A DNA stretch of 64,000 nt from JBQKLI01 sp012798975 (GCF_052116305.1 NZ_JBQKLI010000008.1:1-64000), one strand, 5' to 3'. Positions 42,453 to 50,886 are shown, counted from the stretch's first letter. The notes: generated by a model from the letters alone, not told the origin. Made by a program: numbers and translations.

Positions 42453-44468
42453 ATGGATACTTGGGAAGAGAATGGATTTTTATTTACAGGGGAAAGAAAC
42501 TGCACTCTTATTTCTTATAAGGGAGAAGAATCTGTACTTAATCTGCCGAAAACTTCTAGGAACCGGAAGCTTGCAAAGATCGGAGCAGGAGCCTTTGAAG
42601 GTAATCTATTTCTTGAAAAGATATGGATGCCGGATTCTGTAACAGAAGTGGAAGAGGCAGCTTTTAAAAACTGCAGAAACTTAAAAGAAATACATCTTTC
42701 TGAAAATTTGTCTTCTCTTCCGGAGAATGTCTTTTTTGGATGCAGAAATCTATCCATTGTGAATATACCAGACAAGCTCACCCATATTCCCGGCATGCTT
42801 TTTATCCATTCTTGTCCTGTGAAGATAATGATCGGTAAAAATGTAAAGGAAATAAAAAATAGAGCTTTCAACGGCAGCTGCCTGCAGGAAGTTTCTGTGG
42901 ATAAAGATAACCCGTATTTTATAAGCGACGGAAAGGGGATTTATTCGAAAAAAGGAGACAAGCTTCTTTCTTTGCTTGTGAAATGTTCTGCGTATAAAAT
43001 AAAAGAAGGTGTAGAAAGAATCGGCGAGCATGCCTTTGAGAACTCTACTGAAATTAAAGAAATAGAACTTCCGGAAAGTTTAAAGATTATTGATGATTAC
43101 GCATTTTTTTCTACAGAGATCACAAAGATCTGCTTTCCGAAAAAGCTAGAAAAGATCGGGAAAGCCGCTTTTAAATTCTGCCGTAATCTAAAATCTGCAG
43201 AACTTCCTGACAGCCTTCGGGTGATCGGAGATGAAAGTTTTTTCGATTCCGGTTTAACGAAAGTAAAAGTTCCAAAGAATGTGGCGAAAATCGGGATAAA
43301 TGCCTTCACTATACGTAAAAATGAAATCGATACAAGAGGGGTAGAAGATTTTTCAGTAGATTCGAATAACCCCTATTATTATATAGACAATAGCGCTCTT
43401 TTTTATAGAGAAAAGGCAGGAAACAGGCTGCTGCTTCTTGTAAAAAACATTCCATCGAAATACAAAATTCCTGAAAAAACAGCTTTTTTATCCGATGATA
43501 TATTTTCTTATCATGCTGAACTCATAGAAACTGCCCTTCCCGAGGGACTCAAAGAAATAGGAAATTATACATTTTATTATAGTAATTTGGAAAAAGCGGG
43601 CATACCGGATACTGTAGAAAAGATAGGGAATTATGCCTTTTATCAGACAAAAATAAAAGAAATAAACATCCCTGCTTCCTTGAAGATCTTAGGTAAAAAT
43701 GCACTATCTACAAGAAGAAACCCGGAAGGGGGACGGTTTCTGGATAAAGTCTATGTAGATCCAGAGAACCCACGCTTCTGCGTAGAACAAGGAGCATTAT
43801 ACGCTAGGGAAAAAGAGGGAATCGCATTATATCTTTATTTCGGGAAAGAAGAAAGTTATTATCTGCCTTCCTATGCAGCCATTATTAAAGAAGGAGCTTT
43901 TGCAGAATCTTCTGTAGAAGAAGTGTTTCTTCATCGGGAGATTATAAAAATAGAAAAAGACGCCTTTATACAGTGCAAAGAGCTGAAACGTCTTATTATC
44001 GAATTGAAAGACGAAAGGGTCTGCTCTATGATTACTCTTTTTCTTCCTACACTGGATATGGTCTATGATGATTTAAACCGTTATTTAAACTGCATCTATT
44101 ATGATGGAGAAGGAGAAGTGGTAGATTTTGAAGTCTATGACAGTCTTTTTCCCATTGTAAGGGACTGGGACGAAATGATACAAGTAGCCTTATCTAGACT
44201 GGAATCTCCCTGCAGCATCAACCCTAAAGGAGAAGAGCAGTATCGACGTTTTATCGACCGGAATTTTAAGAATATCTACAAAAGAGTGATCAACTGGGAA
44301 AACAGCCGGGGATTAGAAATTCTTCTCGAGATAAAATCTTTATCCAAAGATCAAATCGAGACAATGCTTGATTATACAAGAAGCAGAAATTCACCGAAGA
44401 TGATTGCTTTTTTATTAAATTATATTAAAAACAATTATGCCACTGTAGAAGAGGACTATGAACTCTAG
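42453..44468 (+). CDS. Cytoplasmic BspA-type leucine-rich-repeat protein
   Basis: 671 residues. About ten LRR_5 (BspA/Treponema-type) repeats span roughly 25-510, such as KIGAGAFEGNLFLEKIWMPDSV, ERIGEHAFENSTEIKEIELP and KIGKAAFKFCRNLKSAELPDS, broken by longer inserts with DKDNPYF-type strands. The last 160 residues are helical and charged. No signal peptide, LPXTG motif or membrane helix is present, so it is cytoplasmic, unlike most BspA proteins. The ATG at 42453 follows TAGAGGTG. The VWA gene follows 8 bp later. Likely a binding or scaffold protein for the VWA/MoxR pair; this is an inference. Confidence 0.85.
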   Translation: MDTWEENGFLFTGERNCTLISYKGEESVLNLPKTSRNRKLAKIGAGAFEGNLFLEKIWMPDSVTEVEEAAFKNCRNLKEIHLSENLSSLPENVFFGCRNLSIVNIPDKLTHIPGMLFIHSCPVKIMIGKNVKEIKNRAFNGSCLQEVSVDKDNPYFISDGKGIYSKKGDKLLSLLVKCSAYKIKEGVERIGEHAFENSTEIKEIELPESLKIIDDYAFFSTEITKICFPKKLEKIGKAAFKFCRNLKSAELPDSLRVIGDESFFDSGLTKVKVPKNVAKIGINAFTIRKNEIDTRGVEDFSVDSNNPYYYIDNSALFYREKAGNRLLLLVKNIPSKYKIPEKTAFLSDDIFSYHAELIETALPEGLKEIGNYTFYYSNLEKAGIPDTVEKIGNYAFYQTKIKEINIPASLKILGKNALSTRRNPEGGRFLDKVYVDPENPRFCVEQGALYAREKEGIALYLYFGKEESYYLPSYAAIIKEGAFAESSVEEVFLHREIIKIEKDAFIQCKELKRLIIELKDERVCSMITLFLPTLDMVYDDLNRYLNCIYYDGEGEVVDFEVYDSLFPIVRDWDEMIQVALSRLESPCSINPKGEEQYRRFIDRNFKNIYKRVINWENSRGLEILLEIKSLSKDQIETMLDYTRSRNSPKMIAFLLNYIKNNYATVEEDYEL

Positions 44469-44476
44469 GAGAAATT

Positions 44477-45835
44477 ATGGATGAACAACAAAGAAAAATT
44501 GAAAGGATAAGCCGGGAAGTCTGGAAACAGATGAGAAACGGACTTTTATTAAAATACCGTTATTTCGATAAAGCGCTTTTCAGCCTGACTCCGATTCCTC
44601 TAGATGTTCAGGAGCTGATGACAGATGGCAAGGGTATCTATTATAATGCAGAGAATATTTTAAAAAAATACGATCGCCAGCTGGAAGAGCTTTACAGAGA
44701 TTATCTCCACATTATCCTCCACTGTATCTACTATCATCCTTTTCCAAGAAAAGAAGCAGATCCCTTAAGGTGGAACACCGCCTGCGATATTACAGTAGAG
44801 GCTATCCTTTATGAGTTGACGAAGAGAGAAAGCTATAGAGGACTCCGAAGCTTTAAACAGGAACCTTTTATTCAGGAATTTAAAGAAAAGCTGGGGGTTT
44901 TGACTGCAGAAAAACTCTATTATCATCTAGAAGAATTAAAAGAGGAAGAAGTCGAAATTATCGAAAAGATCTTTAAACGAGACCTTCATACCTTTTGGTA
45001 TCCGGAAGAATACGAAGAACTCCCTGACGAAGATAAATACGAAAGCTATGAAGAGTATAAGACAGAGGATATAGAAGAACTTTTGGAAAACTGGGAGAGG
45101 ATCAGCGAACAGACGAAAGTTAAAATGCAATCCTTAAAAGAGTCTGAAGACCCTTCTATAACTATGCTCATGCAAAACCTGGAGCAGGTGAATCAAGAAA
45201 ACTACGATTACAGAAGTTTTCTAGAGAAGTTTGCAGTGTCTGGAGAAGATATCAAAATAAATGAAGAAGAGTTCGACTATATCTATTATTCTTACGGACT
45301 GGATCTCTATGGGAATGTTCCCTTGATCAATCCCCTTGAGTATAAAGAAGTTTCTAAGATCAGAGAGTTTGTGATAGCCATCGACACTTCAGGTTCTGTA
45401 AAAGGAGAACTGGTTCAGGCCTTTATAGAAAAAACATATAATATTTTAAGCCAATATGAAAACTTTTATTCTAAAGTCAATATTCATATTGTACAATGCG
45501 ACTCCCAGATTCGAAAAGTTGATATTATAAAGTCTCCGAAAGATTTTGAAACGTATCTAGAAGATTTTACCCTTATAGGTTTTGGAGGAACGGATTTTAG
45601 GCCTGTTTTCGATTATATCGACGAAAAGATACAAGAAGGAGTATTTTTTAATCTAAAAGGAATGCTCTATTTTACAGACGGACATGGGAAATATCCAGAG
45701 AAAAGACCGGATTATAACTCCGCATTTATCTTTTTAGACGAATATCCCATCGGGTTTGAACCTCCCATCTGGGCGATGACCTTAGTTTTAAAACGTTATG
45801 ATTTAGGAGAGAGTTATGAATATAAAAGAAGCTAA
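44477..45835 (+). CDS. VWA-like domain protein (DUF2201 type)
   Basis: 452 residues. The N-terminal half is a putative metallopeptidase-like helical region (LDVQELMTDGKGIYYN, LHIILHCIYYHPFPRKE) with a histidine-rich segment. A strongly acidic middle part follows at about 180-215. The C-terminal VWA domain has the metal-ion site DTSGS (303-307) and FTLIGFGGTDFRPVF with the later MIDAS residues. Such proteins act with MoxR ATPases as chaperone or metal-insertion pairs. Its end overlaps the MoxR start by 20 bp. Confidence 0.85.
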   Translation: MDEQQRKIERISREVWKQMRNGLLLKYRYFDKALFSLTPIPLDVQELMTDGKGIYYNAENILKKYDRQLEELYRDYLHIILHCIYYHPFPRKEADPLRWNTACDITVEAILYELTKRESYRGLRSFKQEPFIQEFKEKLGVLTAEKLYYHLEELKEEEVEIIEKIFKRDLHTFWYPEEYEELPDEDKYESYEEYKTEDIEELLENWERISEQTKVKMQSLKESEDPSITMLMQNLEQVNQENYDYRSFLEKFAVSGEDIKINEEEFDYIYYSYGLDLYGNVPLINPLEYKEVSKIREFVIAIDTSGSVKGELVQAFIEKTYNILSQYENFYSKVNIHIVQCDSQIRKVDIIKSPKDFETYLEDFTLIGFGGTDFRPVFDYIDEKIQEGVFFNLKGMLYFTDGHGKYPEKRPDYNSAFIFLDEYPIGFEPPIWAMTLVLKRYDLGESYEYKRS

Positions 45836-47291
45836 AAAACAAATTAAAAACGCGATGATTGCTTATTTTTCAAAAGACGAATTCGGCAACTATCTTATCC
45901 CTGTACAAAAGCAGCGTCCTGTGTTTTTGATTGGACCTCCGGGAATCGGAAAAACTGCCATTATGGAACAGATCGCCAGAAGCATGAAGGTAAGCCTCGT
46001 TTCTTATTCTATAACCCATCACACAAGACAGTCCGCGTTAGGTCTTCCTTTCATCACAGAAAAGATCTACGATGGGAAAGAATACAGAATATCTGAATAT
46101 ACCATGAGTGAAATTATCGCTTCTGTCTATGACACCATAGAAAAAACAGGAAACAAAGAAGGAATTCTCTTTCTAGACGAAATCAACTGCGTATCCGAAA
46201 CCTTGTCTCCAGCGATGCTCCAGTTTCTTCAGTATAAAATATTCGGCAAGCATAGAGTTCCAGAAGGGTGGATCGTAGTAACCGCCGGAAATCCTCCTGA
46301 ATATAATAAAAACGTTCATGAAATGGATATCGTAACCTTAGACCGTTTAAAGCGGATTGATGTAGAACCGGATTATCAAGTCTGGAGATCCTATGCTGTG
46401 AACAGAAATCTTCATTCTTCTATCCTGAACTTTTTAGATCAAAAGCCGGAGTTTTTCTATTCTGTTACGACTTCTATCGATGGTAAAAGCTTTGTAACCC
46501 CTAGAGGATGGGAAGATCTGTCGGATATGATGAGACTCTACGAGCTTCACGATATACAGATTGACTATGATTTGGTGTATCAATATCTGCAGAACTCGAA
46601 AATTGCAAGAGAATTCGCTACCTACTATGAACTCTTCAACCGTTACAAAAAAGAATATCAGATCGAATCCATTTTTTCAGGAGAAGTCTCCGAATCCCTT
46701 ATGGAGAAAGCGAAGGAAAGCTCCTTTGACGAACGGCTTGCAGTTGTTGGAATGCTTTTAGACGAGATCACCGCGAAAATTCGTAAAGTAAATTTTTTCG
46801 ACAGAGGCATTCAAGAACTCCGTGCTCTTCTTAAACAGGCAAAGGGATATGAAGGAAAAGAACTTCAAACAAAAATCCAAGAAGAAAAAAGAGCGTACGA
46901 AGAAGACTTTGAACAGAAAAAAACTGCTGGAAGCTTAAACAACGAGGAACTCTATGCAAAAGAATTTGCCTTGAATTTCTTAACGGGATCTATCTTAGAA
47001 GAACAGGATTTCAGTGTGATTCAAAAAGCATATATGGAAAAGGTAGCAGAATTAAAAGAGCTTATAGCCCATACGAATACTTCTCTCCAAGAAGCCTTCC
47101 GTTTTATTGAACAGGCTTATGACGGGGATCAAGAGATGGTGCTTTTTGTAACAGAACTTACTGTGAGATCTCACTGTTCCTACTATATCAGCCGTTATGG
47201 ATCTGAAGAATATTTCAAATACAATAAAGAGCTTCTTCTAGAAGAAAGAAAAATGGATTTAAAAGGAAAAATTTCCGAACTGGAGTTGTAG
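45816..47291 (+). CDS. MoxR-type AAA+ ATPase
   Basis: 491 residues. Walker A GPPGIGKT at 40-47, Walker B GILFLDEINCV, and sensor-like VTAGNPPEYNKNVHEMD fix the AAA+ domain in the first 280 residues. The rest is an all-helical extension with Lys/Glu-rich coiled-coil stretches (about 330-400). MoxR-type ATPases remodel or activate client complexes together with VWA proteins. Coupled to the VWA gene by overlap. The client is unknown. Confidence 0.88.
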   Translation: MNIKEAKKQIKNAMIAYFSKDEFGNYLIPVQKQRPVFLIGPPGIGKTAIMEQIARSMKVSLVSYSITHHTRQSALGLPFITEKIYDGKEYRISEYTMSEIIASVYDTIEKTGNKEGILFLDEINCVSETLSPAMLQFLQYKIFGKHRVPEGWIVVTAGNPPEYNKNVHEMDIVTLDRLKRIDVEPDYQVWRSYAVNRNLHSSILNFLDQKPEFFYSVTTSIDGKSFVTPRGWEDLSDMMRLYELHDIQIDYDLVYQYLQNSKIAREFATYYELFNRYKKEYQIESIFSGEVSESLMEKAKESSFDERLAVVGMLLDEITAKIRKVNFFDRGIQELRALLKQAKGYEGKELQTKIQEEKRAYEEDFEQKKTAGSLNNEELYAKEFALNFLTGSILEEQDFSVIQKAYMEKVAELKELIAHTNTSLQEAFRFIEQAYDGDQEMVLFVTELTVRSHCSYYISRYGSEEYFKYNKELLLEERKMDLKGKISELEL

Positions 47292-47356
47292 TTTACTCAA
47301 TACTGGGTATAATATAGTAAAGAGAAAAAGATGAAACAACAACAAGGAGATAAAAA

Positions 47357-47908
47357 ATGATAAATATTGAAAAAATCGATTATGTAATCGAACAAACCGG
47401 AGCAGAATATGGAGCTGTTAGAACAGCCCTAATTATTTCCGACGGAGATGTAGAAAAAGCAATCAACTTTATCGAATCCAACCAAACAAAGAAAATAAGC
47501 GACGAATCTACTGTAAACGACAGCCAGTATAGTGAAGGCGGTGAGAACTGGGAAGAGCAGTATGATAAAAGACATAAACAAAACCCCATCGGAGCCTTTG
47601 CACAAGATATTATCGATACGATCCAAGAAATCTGGGAAAAAGGAAATGCATCGAATCTTGTGATTGAAAAAGACGGGAAAACCATCTTAAGCCTTTCCTT
47701 AACCGTCAGCACCATCGGACTTGTGATCGCACCGGTAGCAGCGATTATAGGACTGGGAGCAGCCTTTATCACAGAATATTCTATCAAAATCATTATGGAC
47801 AGCGGCGAAGTTGTGGACGTAAATAAAGAAGCTGTTCGAAGAAAAATGAACAAAGGCTATAAGGAAGAAGAAAAACAAGAAGACCAAGATCAGAACGAAG
47901 AAAAATAG
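47357..47908 (+). CDS. UBA-like / DUF4342 domain protein
   Basis: 183 residues. Residues 1-42 (MINIEKIDYVIEQTGAEYG, AVRTALIISDGDVEKAINFI) resemble the UBA-like domain of EF-Ts and NAC-alpha. A linker follows, then a DUF4342-like part at about 95-150 with VIEKDGKTILSLSLTVSTIG and hydrophobic VIAPVAAIIGLGAAFI. The tail is charged. Known function: none established. RBS ACAAGGAG. It follows the MoxR gene after 65 bp and is closed by a terminator; it could belong to the same unit. Confidence 0.8.
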   Translation: MINIEKIDYVIEQTGAEYGAVRTALIISDGDVEKAINFIESNQTKKISDESTVNDSQYSEGGENWEEQYDKRHKQNPIGAFAQDIIDTIQEIWEKGNASNLVIEKDGKTILSLSLTVSTIGLVIAPVAAIIGLGAAFITEYSIKIIMDSGEVVDVNKEAVRRKMNKGYKEEEKQEDQDQNEEK

Positions 47909-47916
47909 AATATGAG

Positions 47917-47950
47917 AAAAAAGACCTTAGAAAACTCTAGGGTCTTTTTT
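47917..47950 (+). terminator. Terminator after the LRR-VWA-MoxR unit
   Basis: AAAAAAGACCTTAGA-AAAC-TCTAGGGTCTTTTTT stem with a small internal mismatch. Confidence 0.88.
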
Positions 47951-48037
47951 GATGGAAAAATAAAAATATGTTAAAATAATAATTAAATCTTACATTTTGT
48001 TAGAATTTAATTATTTGGTAAAAGAGAAGGAGAATAG

Positions 48038-48127
48038 ATGGCTAAAAAGGATAAATATACATTTGAAACAAAAATCCGCGGTAGACGTGCAGATGCTAGA
48101 ATGACACAGCAGGAATTAGCGGATTAG
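48038..48127 (+). pseudogene. Remnant of a XRE-type helix-turn-helix regulator
   Basis: 29 codons, MAKKDKYTFETK then IRGRRADARMTQQELAD and stop. IRxRRAxxxMTQQELAD is how XRE regulators begin, but the reading frame ends before the recognition helix. An AGAAGGAG site precedes it. Probably the 5' end of a broken gene; two tiny hydrophobic frames follow. Confidence 0.5.
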
Positions 48128-48139
48128 AAAGGAATTGTC

Positions 48140-48217
48140 ATGAAAAATAATTCTGTAATCTTACTGGTGTTGTTTTTTATTATAGTATTTTCTTCATCTT
48201 TTATGAATATTCTCTGA
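48140..48217 (+). CDS. Tiny hydrophobic peptide, possibly remnant
   Basis: 25 codons, MKNNSVILLVLFFIIVFSSS then FMNIL, with AAAGGAA ten bases before the ATG. A single membrane helix. XRE regulators are often followed by small two-helix membrane proteins, so this may be a fragment of one. Confidence 0.3.
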   Translation: MKNNSVILLVLFFIIVFSSSFMNIL

Positions 48218-48221
48218 AAAT

Positions 48222-48296
48222 ATGAGAATTATTATACTTCTGATAGATATTGTGTTGCTTTTGATAATACTTTATTTACGAAAAAGAAAAAAGTAG
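48222..48296 (+). CDS. Tiny hydrophobic peptide with basic tail, possibly remnant
   Basis: 24 codons, MRIIILLIDIVLLLIILYLR then KRKK: one membrane helix and a positive tail. It starts 4 bp after the previous frame. The two could be halves of a former two-helix protein, or independent small proteins. Confidence 0.3.
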   Translation: MRIIILLIDIVLLLIILYLRKRKK

Positions 48297-48359
48297 AAAT
48301 ATTGAACTTTACATTTTAACAACTTATTAGGATATAAATTTAAAAATAGTAATATTGGC

Positions 48360-48482
48360 TTTTAACAAATAGTGTTGGTGAAGAGTAAGCCACAACATGC
48401 GAGGTGAAAATCGAAAGATTTTTATCTCAGATTCTTTTGTATAACTAAAAGATTCTATCGAATAATGATAGGGTCTTTTTTT
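48360..48482 (+). promoter_or_regulatory. Structured leader upstream of marR-MATE
   Basis: TGTTGG...CCACAACA, then GAAAATC-GAAA-GATTTTT inside GAG/CTC, then TCTTTT which can pair with AAAAGA (48447-48452). That last pairing would break the terminator at 48447-48482. I match it to no known RNA class. Confidence 0.4.
48447..48482 (+). terminator. Terminator upstream of marR-MATE
   Basis: AGATTCTATC-GAATAAT-GATAGGGTCT stem (two G-U pairs) and a run of T. Confidence 0.75.
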
Positions 48483-48536
48483 AAAAATAAACTTCATACA
48501 AACTATTGGAAATATTTGATAAAGAGTTATAATATA

Positions 48537-48556
48537 ATAGTTCAAAAACGAACTAT
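48537..48556 (+). promoter_or_regulatory. Probable MarR operator overlapping the promoter
   Basis: ATAGTTCAAAAACGAACTAT, perfect 7-bp inverted repeat with a 6-base spacer, directly after a TATAAT box and 10 bp before the MarR start. It fits autorepression. Confidence 0.65.
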
Positions 48557-48566
48557 AGGAGGAAGG

Positions 48567-48995
48567 ATGTTTTCATTAATTAATTTTTGTGATTTATTAG
48601 AAAAGGAATATGATCTTGTACGAAAAGATATCATGAATGCTTTTTGTTTAACAGGAGCTGAAGTGGATATTTTATTGTTTTTAGAAAATAATCCCCAGTA
48701 TAAAAGCGCTCAGGAGATTGTCGAGGTTCGAAAGATTGCAAAATCCCATGTTTCTATGACTATAAAGGGACTTATAGAGAAGGGATTTTTAAAAAAAGAA
48801 AAAGACCCGAATAATCTCAGGGTGTATCATCTAGAAATATTAGAGGAAGGAAAAACTGTTACAGTGTACGGGAAGAAAAAGCAGACGAAGTTTTTTGAAA
48901 ATTTATTCTCCGATTTCAGCGAAGAGGAGATAGAAGAGTTTAAAAGACTTTATCATCGCATGATAAAAAATATGATGAAAGAAAAGATATCATGA
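48567..48995 (+). CDS. MarR-family regulator of the MATE pump
   Basis: 142 residues. Winged helix with AFCLTGAEVDILLFLENNP, IAKSHVSMTIKGLIEKGFL (recognition helix) and KKEKDPNNLRVYHLEILEEG (wing). The ATG at 48567 follows AGGAGGAAGG; an earlier in-frame start at 48465 lies in the terminator. The MATE gene begins in its stop codon (ATGA), and a palindrome covers the promoter, so it very probably represses both genes until an inducer binds. Confidence 0.9.
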   Translation: MFSLINFCDLLEKEYDLVRKDIMNAFCLTGAEVDILLFLENNPQYKSAQEIVEVRKIAKSHVSMTIKGLIEKGFLKKEKDPNNLRVYHLEILEEGKTVTVYGKKKQTKFFENLFSDFSEEEIEEFKRLYHRMIKNMMKEKIS

Positions 48996-50353
48996 GCAAA
49001 GAGAATACAAATGCCTATTTATTTGAAGAAGCGCCGATAAAAAAGGCTGTTTCAAAACTAGCAGTTCCTACGATTATCAGTTCTTTAGTAATGGTTATTT
49101 ACAACATGGCGGATACTTATTTCGTAGGCTTATTAAATGATCCGATCCAAACTGCGGGGGTTACTTTAGCAGGTCCTGCACTTTTAGCTTTTTTTGCAGT
49201 AAGCAACCTTTTTGGTGTAGGGACATCCAGTGCCATGAGCCGGGCGTTAGGTAGAAAAAGATATGATGAGGTCCGTCAAAGTTCGGCAGTCGGTTTTTAT
49301 GGTTCTGTCGCCAGCGGTATATTATTATCTGTGCTATGTCTCGTTTTCTATCCCTTTTTGCTGAAGATATTAGGGGCATCGGGAGAGACGTTAGGTTCTA
49401 CAAAGGCTTATATGGACTGGGCAGTAGCAGCAGGGGCGGCTCCTTCTATATTAAATGTGGTTTTTTCTTATCTTGTCCGTTCCGAAGGGGAGGCGTTATC
49501 TGCAAGTATCGGAACAATGAGCGGAGCTTTATTAAATATCGTGCTAGATCCGATTTTTATATTGCCATGGGGATTTAATATGGGAGCGGCTGGTGCAGGG
49601 CTTGCAACATTCCTTTCCAACTGTGTTACTTGTCTTTATTTCTTCTTTTATGTTTGGCGCAAAAGAGGGAAGACTTTTGTATCTATTCAGCCGAAGGATT
49701 TTACGTTAAGTCCTTATATTCTAGGGGAGATCGCAAATGTGGGAGTACCTGCATCGGTACAAAATCTCCTTAATGTAACAGGTATGACCATTCTTAATAA
49801 TTTTACTGCGGGATACGGCCCGGATGCAGTTGCTGCGATGGGAATAGCGCTTAAGCTTCAGCTGGTTCCGATTCAAGTAGCTCTCGGCGCAACCCAAGGG
49901 GTGATGCCTTTAATAAGCTATACTTTTGCAAATGGACGGTATGATAGGATGAAAGACAGCATTCTTTTCGTAACAAAAAGGGTGATCATCGCTATGGTTG
50001 CAGTCACAGCGGTCTCTGTATTAGCAGCACGGCCTATGGTCGGATTCTTTATGGAAAATCCGAATGTAATAAGCTACGGGGAAGGTTTTTTAAGAGGATT
50101 AATGCTGGCTCTTCCCTTTATGATTGTTGATTTTATGGCTGTTTCTGTATTTCAATCTGTAGGAGACGGAAGAAAAGCGTTGGTTTTTGCTATTTTAAGA
50201 AAAATTATCTTTGAGATTCCTTTTATTATTATTCTAAATATATTGTTTCCTCCTTTCGGACTTTCTTTTGCGCAGTTCGTGGCAGAGTTTGTTTTAAGTA
50301 TTATAGCGGTTGTTCTGCTAAGAAAGTTTTTTAGAAGCTTGAAGGAGAGATAA
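48992..50353 (+). CDS. MATE-family multidrug efflux transporter
   Basis: 453 residues, twelve membrane segments. Family pattern: KLAVPTIISSLVMVIYNMADTYFVG (in parts), GVGTSSAMSRALGRKRYDEV, SYLVRSEGEALSASIGTMSGALLNIVLDPIFI (in parts) and LVPIQVALGATQGVMPLISYTFANGRYDRM. It exports cationic drugs or metabolites with sodium or protons. Coupled to the MarR gene. The stop TAA runs straight into a GC hairpin cassette. Confidence 0.93.
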   Translation: MSKENTNAYLFEEAPIKKAVSKLAVPTIISSLVMVIYNMADTYFVGLLNDPIQTAGVTLAGPALLAFFAVSNLFGVGTSSAMSRALGRKRYDEVRQSSAVGFYGSVASGILLSVLCLVFYPFLLKILGASGETLGSTKAYMDWAVAAGAAPSILNVVFSYLVRSEGEALSASIGTMSGALLNIVLDPIFILPWGFNMGAAGAGLATFLSNCVTCLYFFFYVWRKRGKTFVSIQPKDFTLSPYILGEIANVGVPASVQNLLNVTGMTILNNFTAGYGPDAVAAMGIALKLQLVPIQVALGATQGVMPLISYTFANGRYDRMKDSILFVTKRVIIAMVAVTAVSVLAARPMVGFFMENPNVISYGEGFLRGLMLALPFMIVDFMAVSVFQSVGDGRKALVFAILRKIIFEIPFIIILNILFPPFGLSFAQFVAEFVLSIIAVVLLRKFFRSLKER

Positions 50354-50429
50354 GGCGGGATTGCTGATGGGCCCAGGCAGGATCCCTTGCGGGACCTAGG
50401 CATTAGGCGGCACGCCTGCGGCGGCCAGG
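50351..50429 (+). repeat. Stop-codon-linked GC hairpin cassette
   Basis: TAAGGCGGGATTGCTGATGG, GCCCAGGCAGGATCCC-TTGC-GGGACC, TAGGCGGCACGCCTGCGGCG, GCCAGG. It is close to 13031-13112. Confidence 0.7.
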
Positions 50430-50560
50430 TAAAGATAGGGGAAAGATAGGAGATAGGTTATAGGGGTTAGGAAATAGGGAAGGTGGAAAATGCGGAGCAT
50501 TTTCTTCATATATAAAGGCGTCGTTAGACGCTCCTCTGTTTCTAAGCGTTGTGGGTGTAA
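50430..50560 (+). repeat. Interspersed repeat, family B
   Basis: GATAGGAGATAGGTTATAGG, the GAAAATGC-GGA-GCATTTTC hairpin, then GGCGTCGTTAGACG and TGTTTCTAAGCG. Parallel to 13113-13235. Confidence 0.65.
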
Positions 50561-50613
50561 AAGGAGGGGTCTGGGGGAGGATATGAGGACGAATCGCAAC
50601 GCGGTCTGATCAC

Positions 50614-50662
50614 GACATGGGTAAGTACTTTGTGTCAAGACATAGGTAAGTGTTTTCTGGAA
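50614..50662. repeat. Tandem GACATRGGTAAGT repeats, insertion-sequence-end-like
   Basis: GACATGGGTAAGTACTTTGT and GACATAGGTAAGTGTTTTCT, 25 bp apart. Such multiple short repeats look like the transposase-binding ends of an insertion sequence; no transposase is present. Confidence 0.4.
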
Positions 50663-50670
50663 TGATTTAT

Positions 50671-50703
50671 AAGAGAAAGTGTTTTTTCACTTTCTCTTTT
50701 TTT
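50671..50703 (+). terminator. Hairpin terminator downstream of the repeat block
   Basis: AGAGAAAGTG-TTTTTT-CACTTTCTCT perfect 10-bp stem and a T run. Confidence 0.8.
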
Positions 50704-50886
50704 ATGGAGAATAGGTGCAGGATATTTTTTTCGTGTTCTAGAAAAAGAGATAGGCTGGGGTGTTATGAGGAATTCTTAAAGGAACTGTTTTATGAAAATG
50801 GTGTATTGCGGTGAAATGGTATTGAAAATATATCCAGTTAGAAAAGATAAAAGTTTTTAAGAATCTTGCATTTATCGGATTTTAGT

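Noticed and set aside
7795..50429. Interspersed GC repeats considered as a CRISPR array
   Set aside because: Copies are kilobases apart, follow stop codons and have no regular spacers or cas genes.
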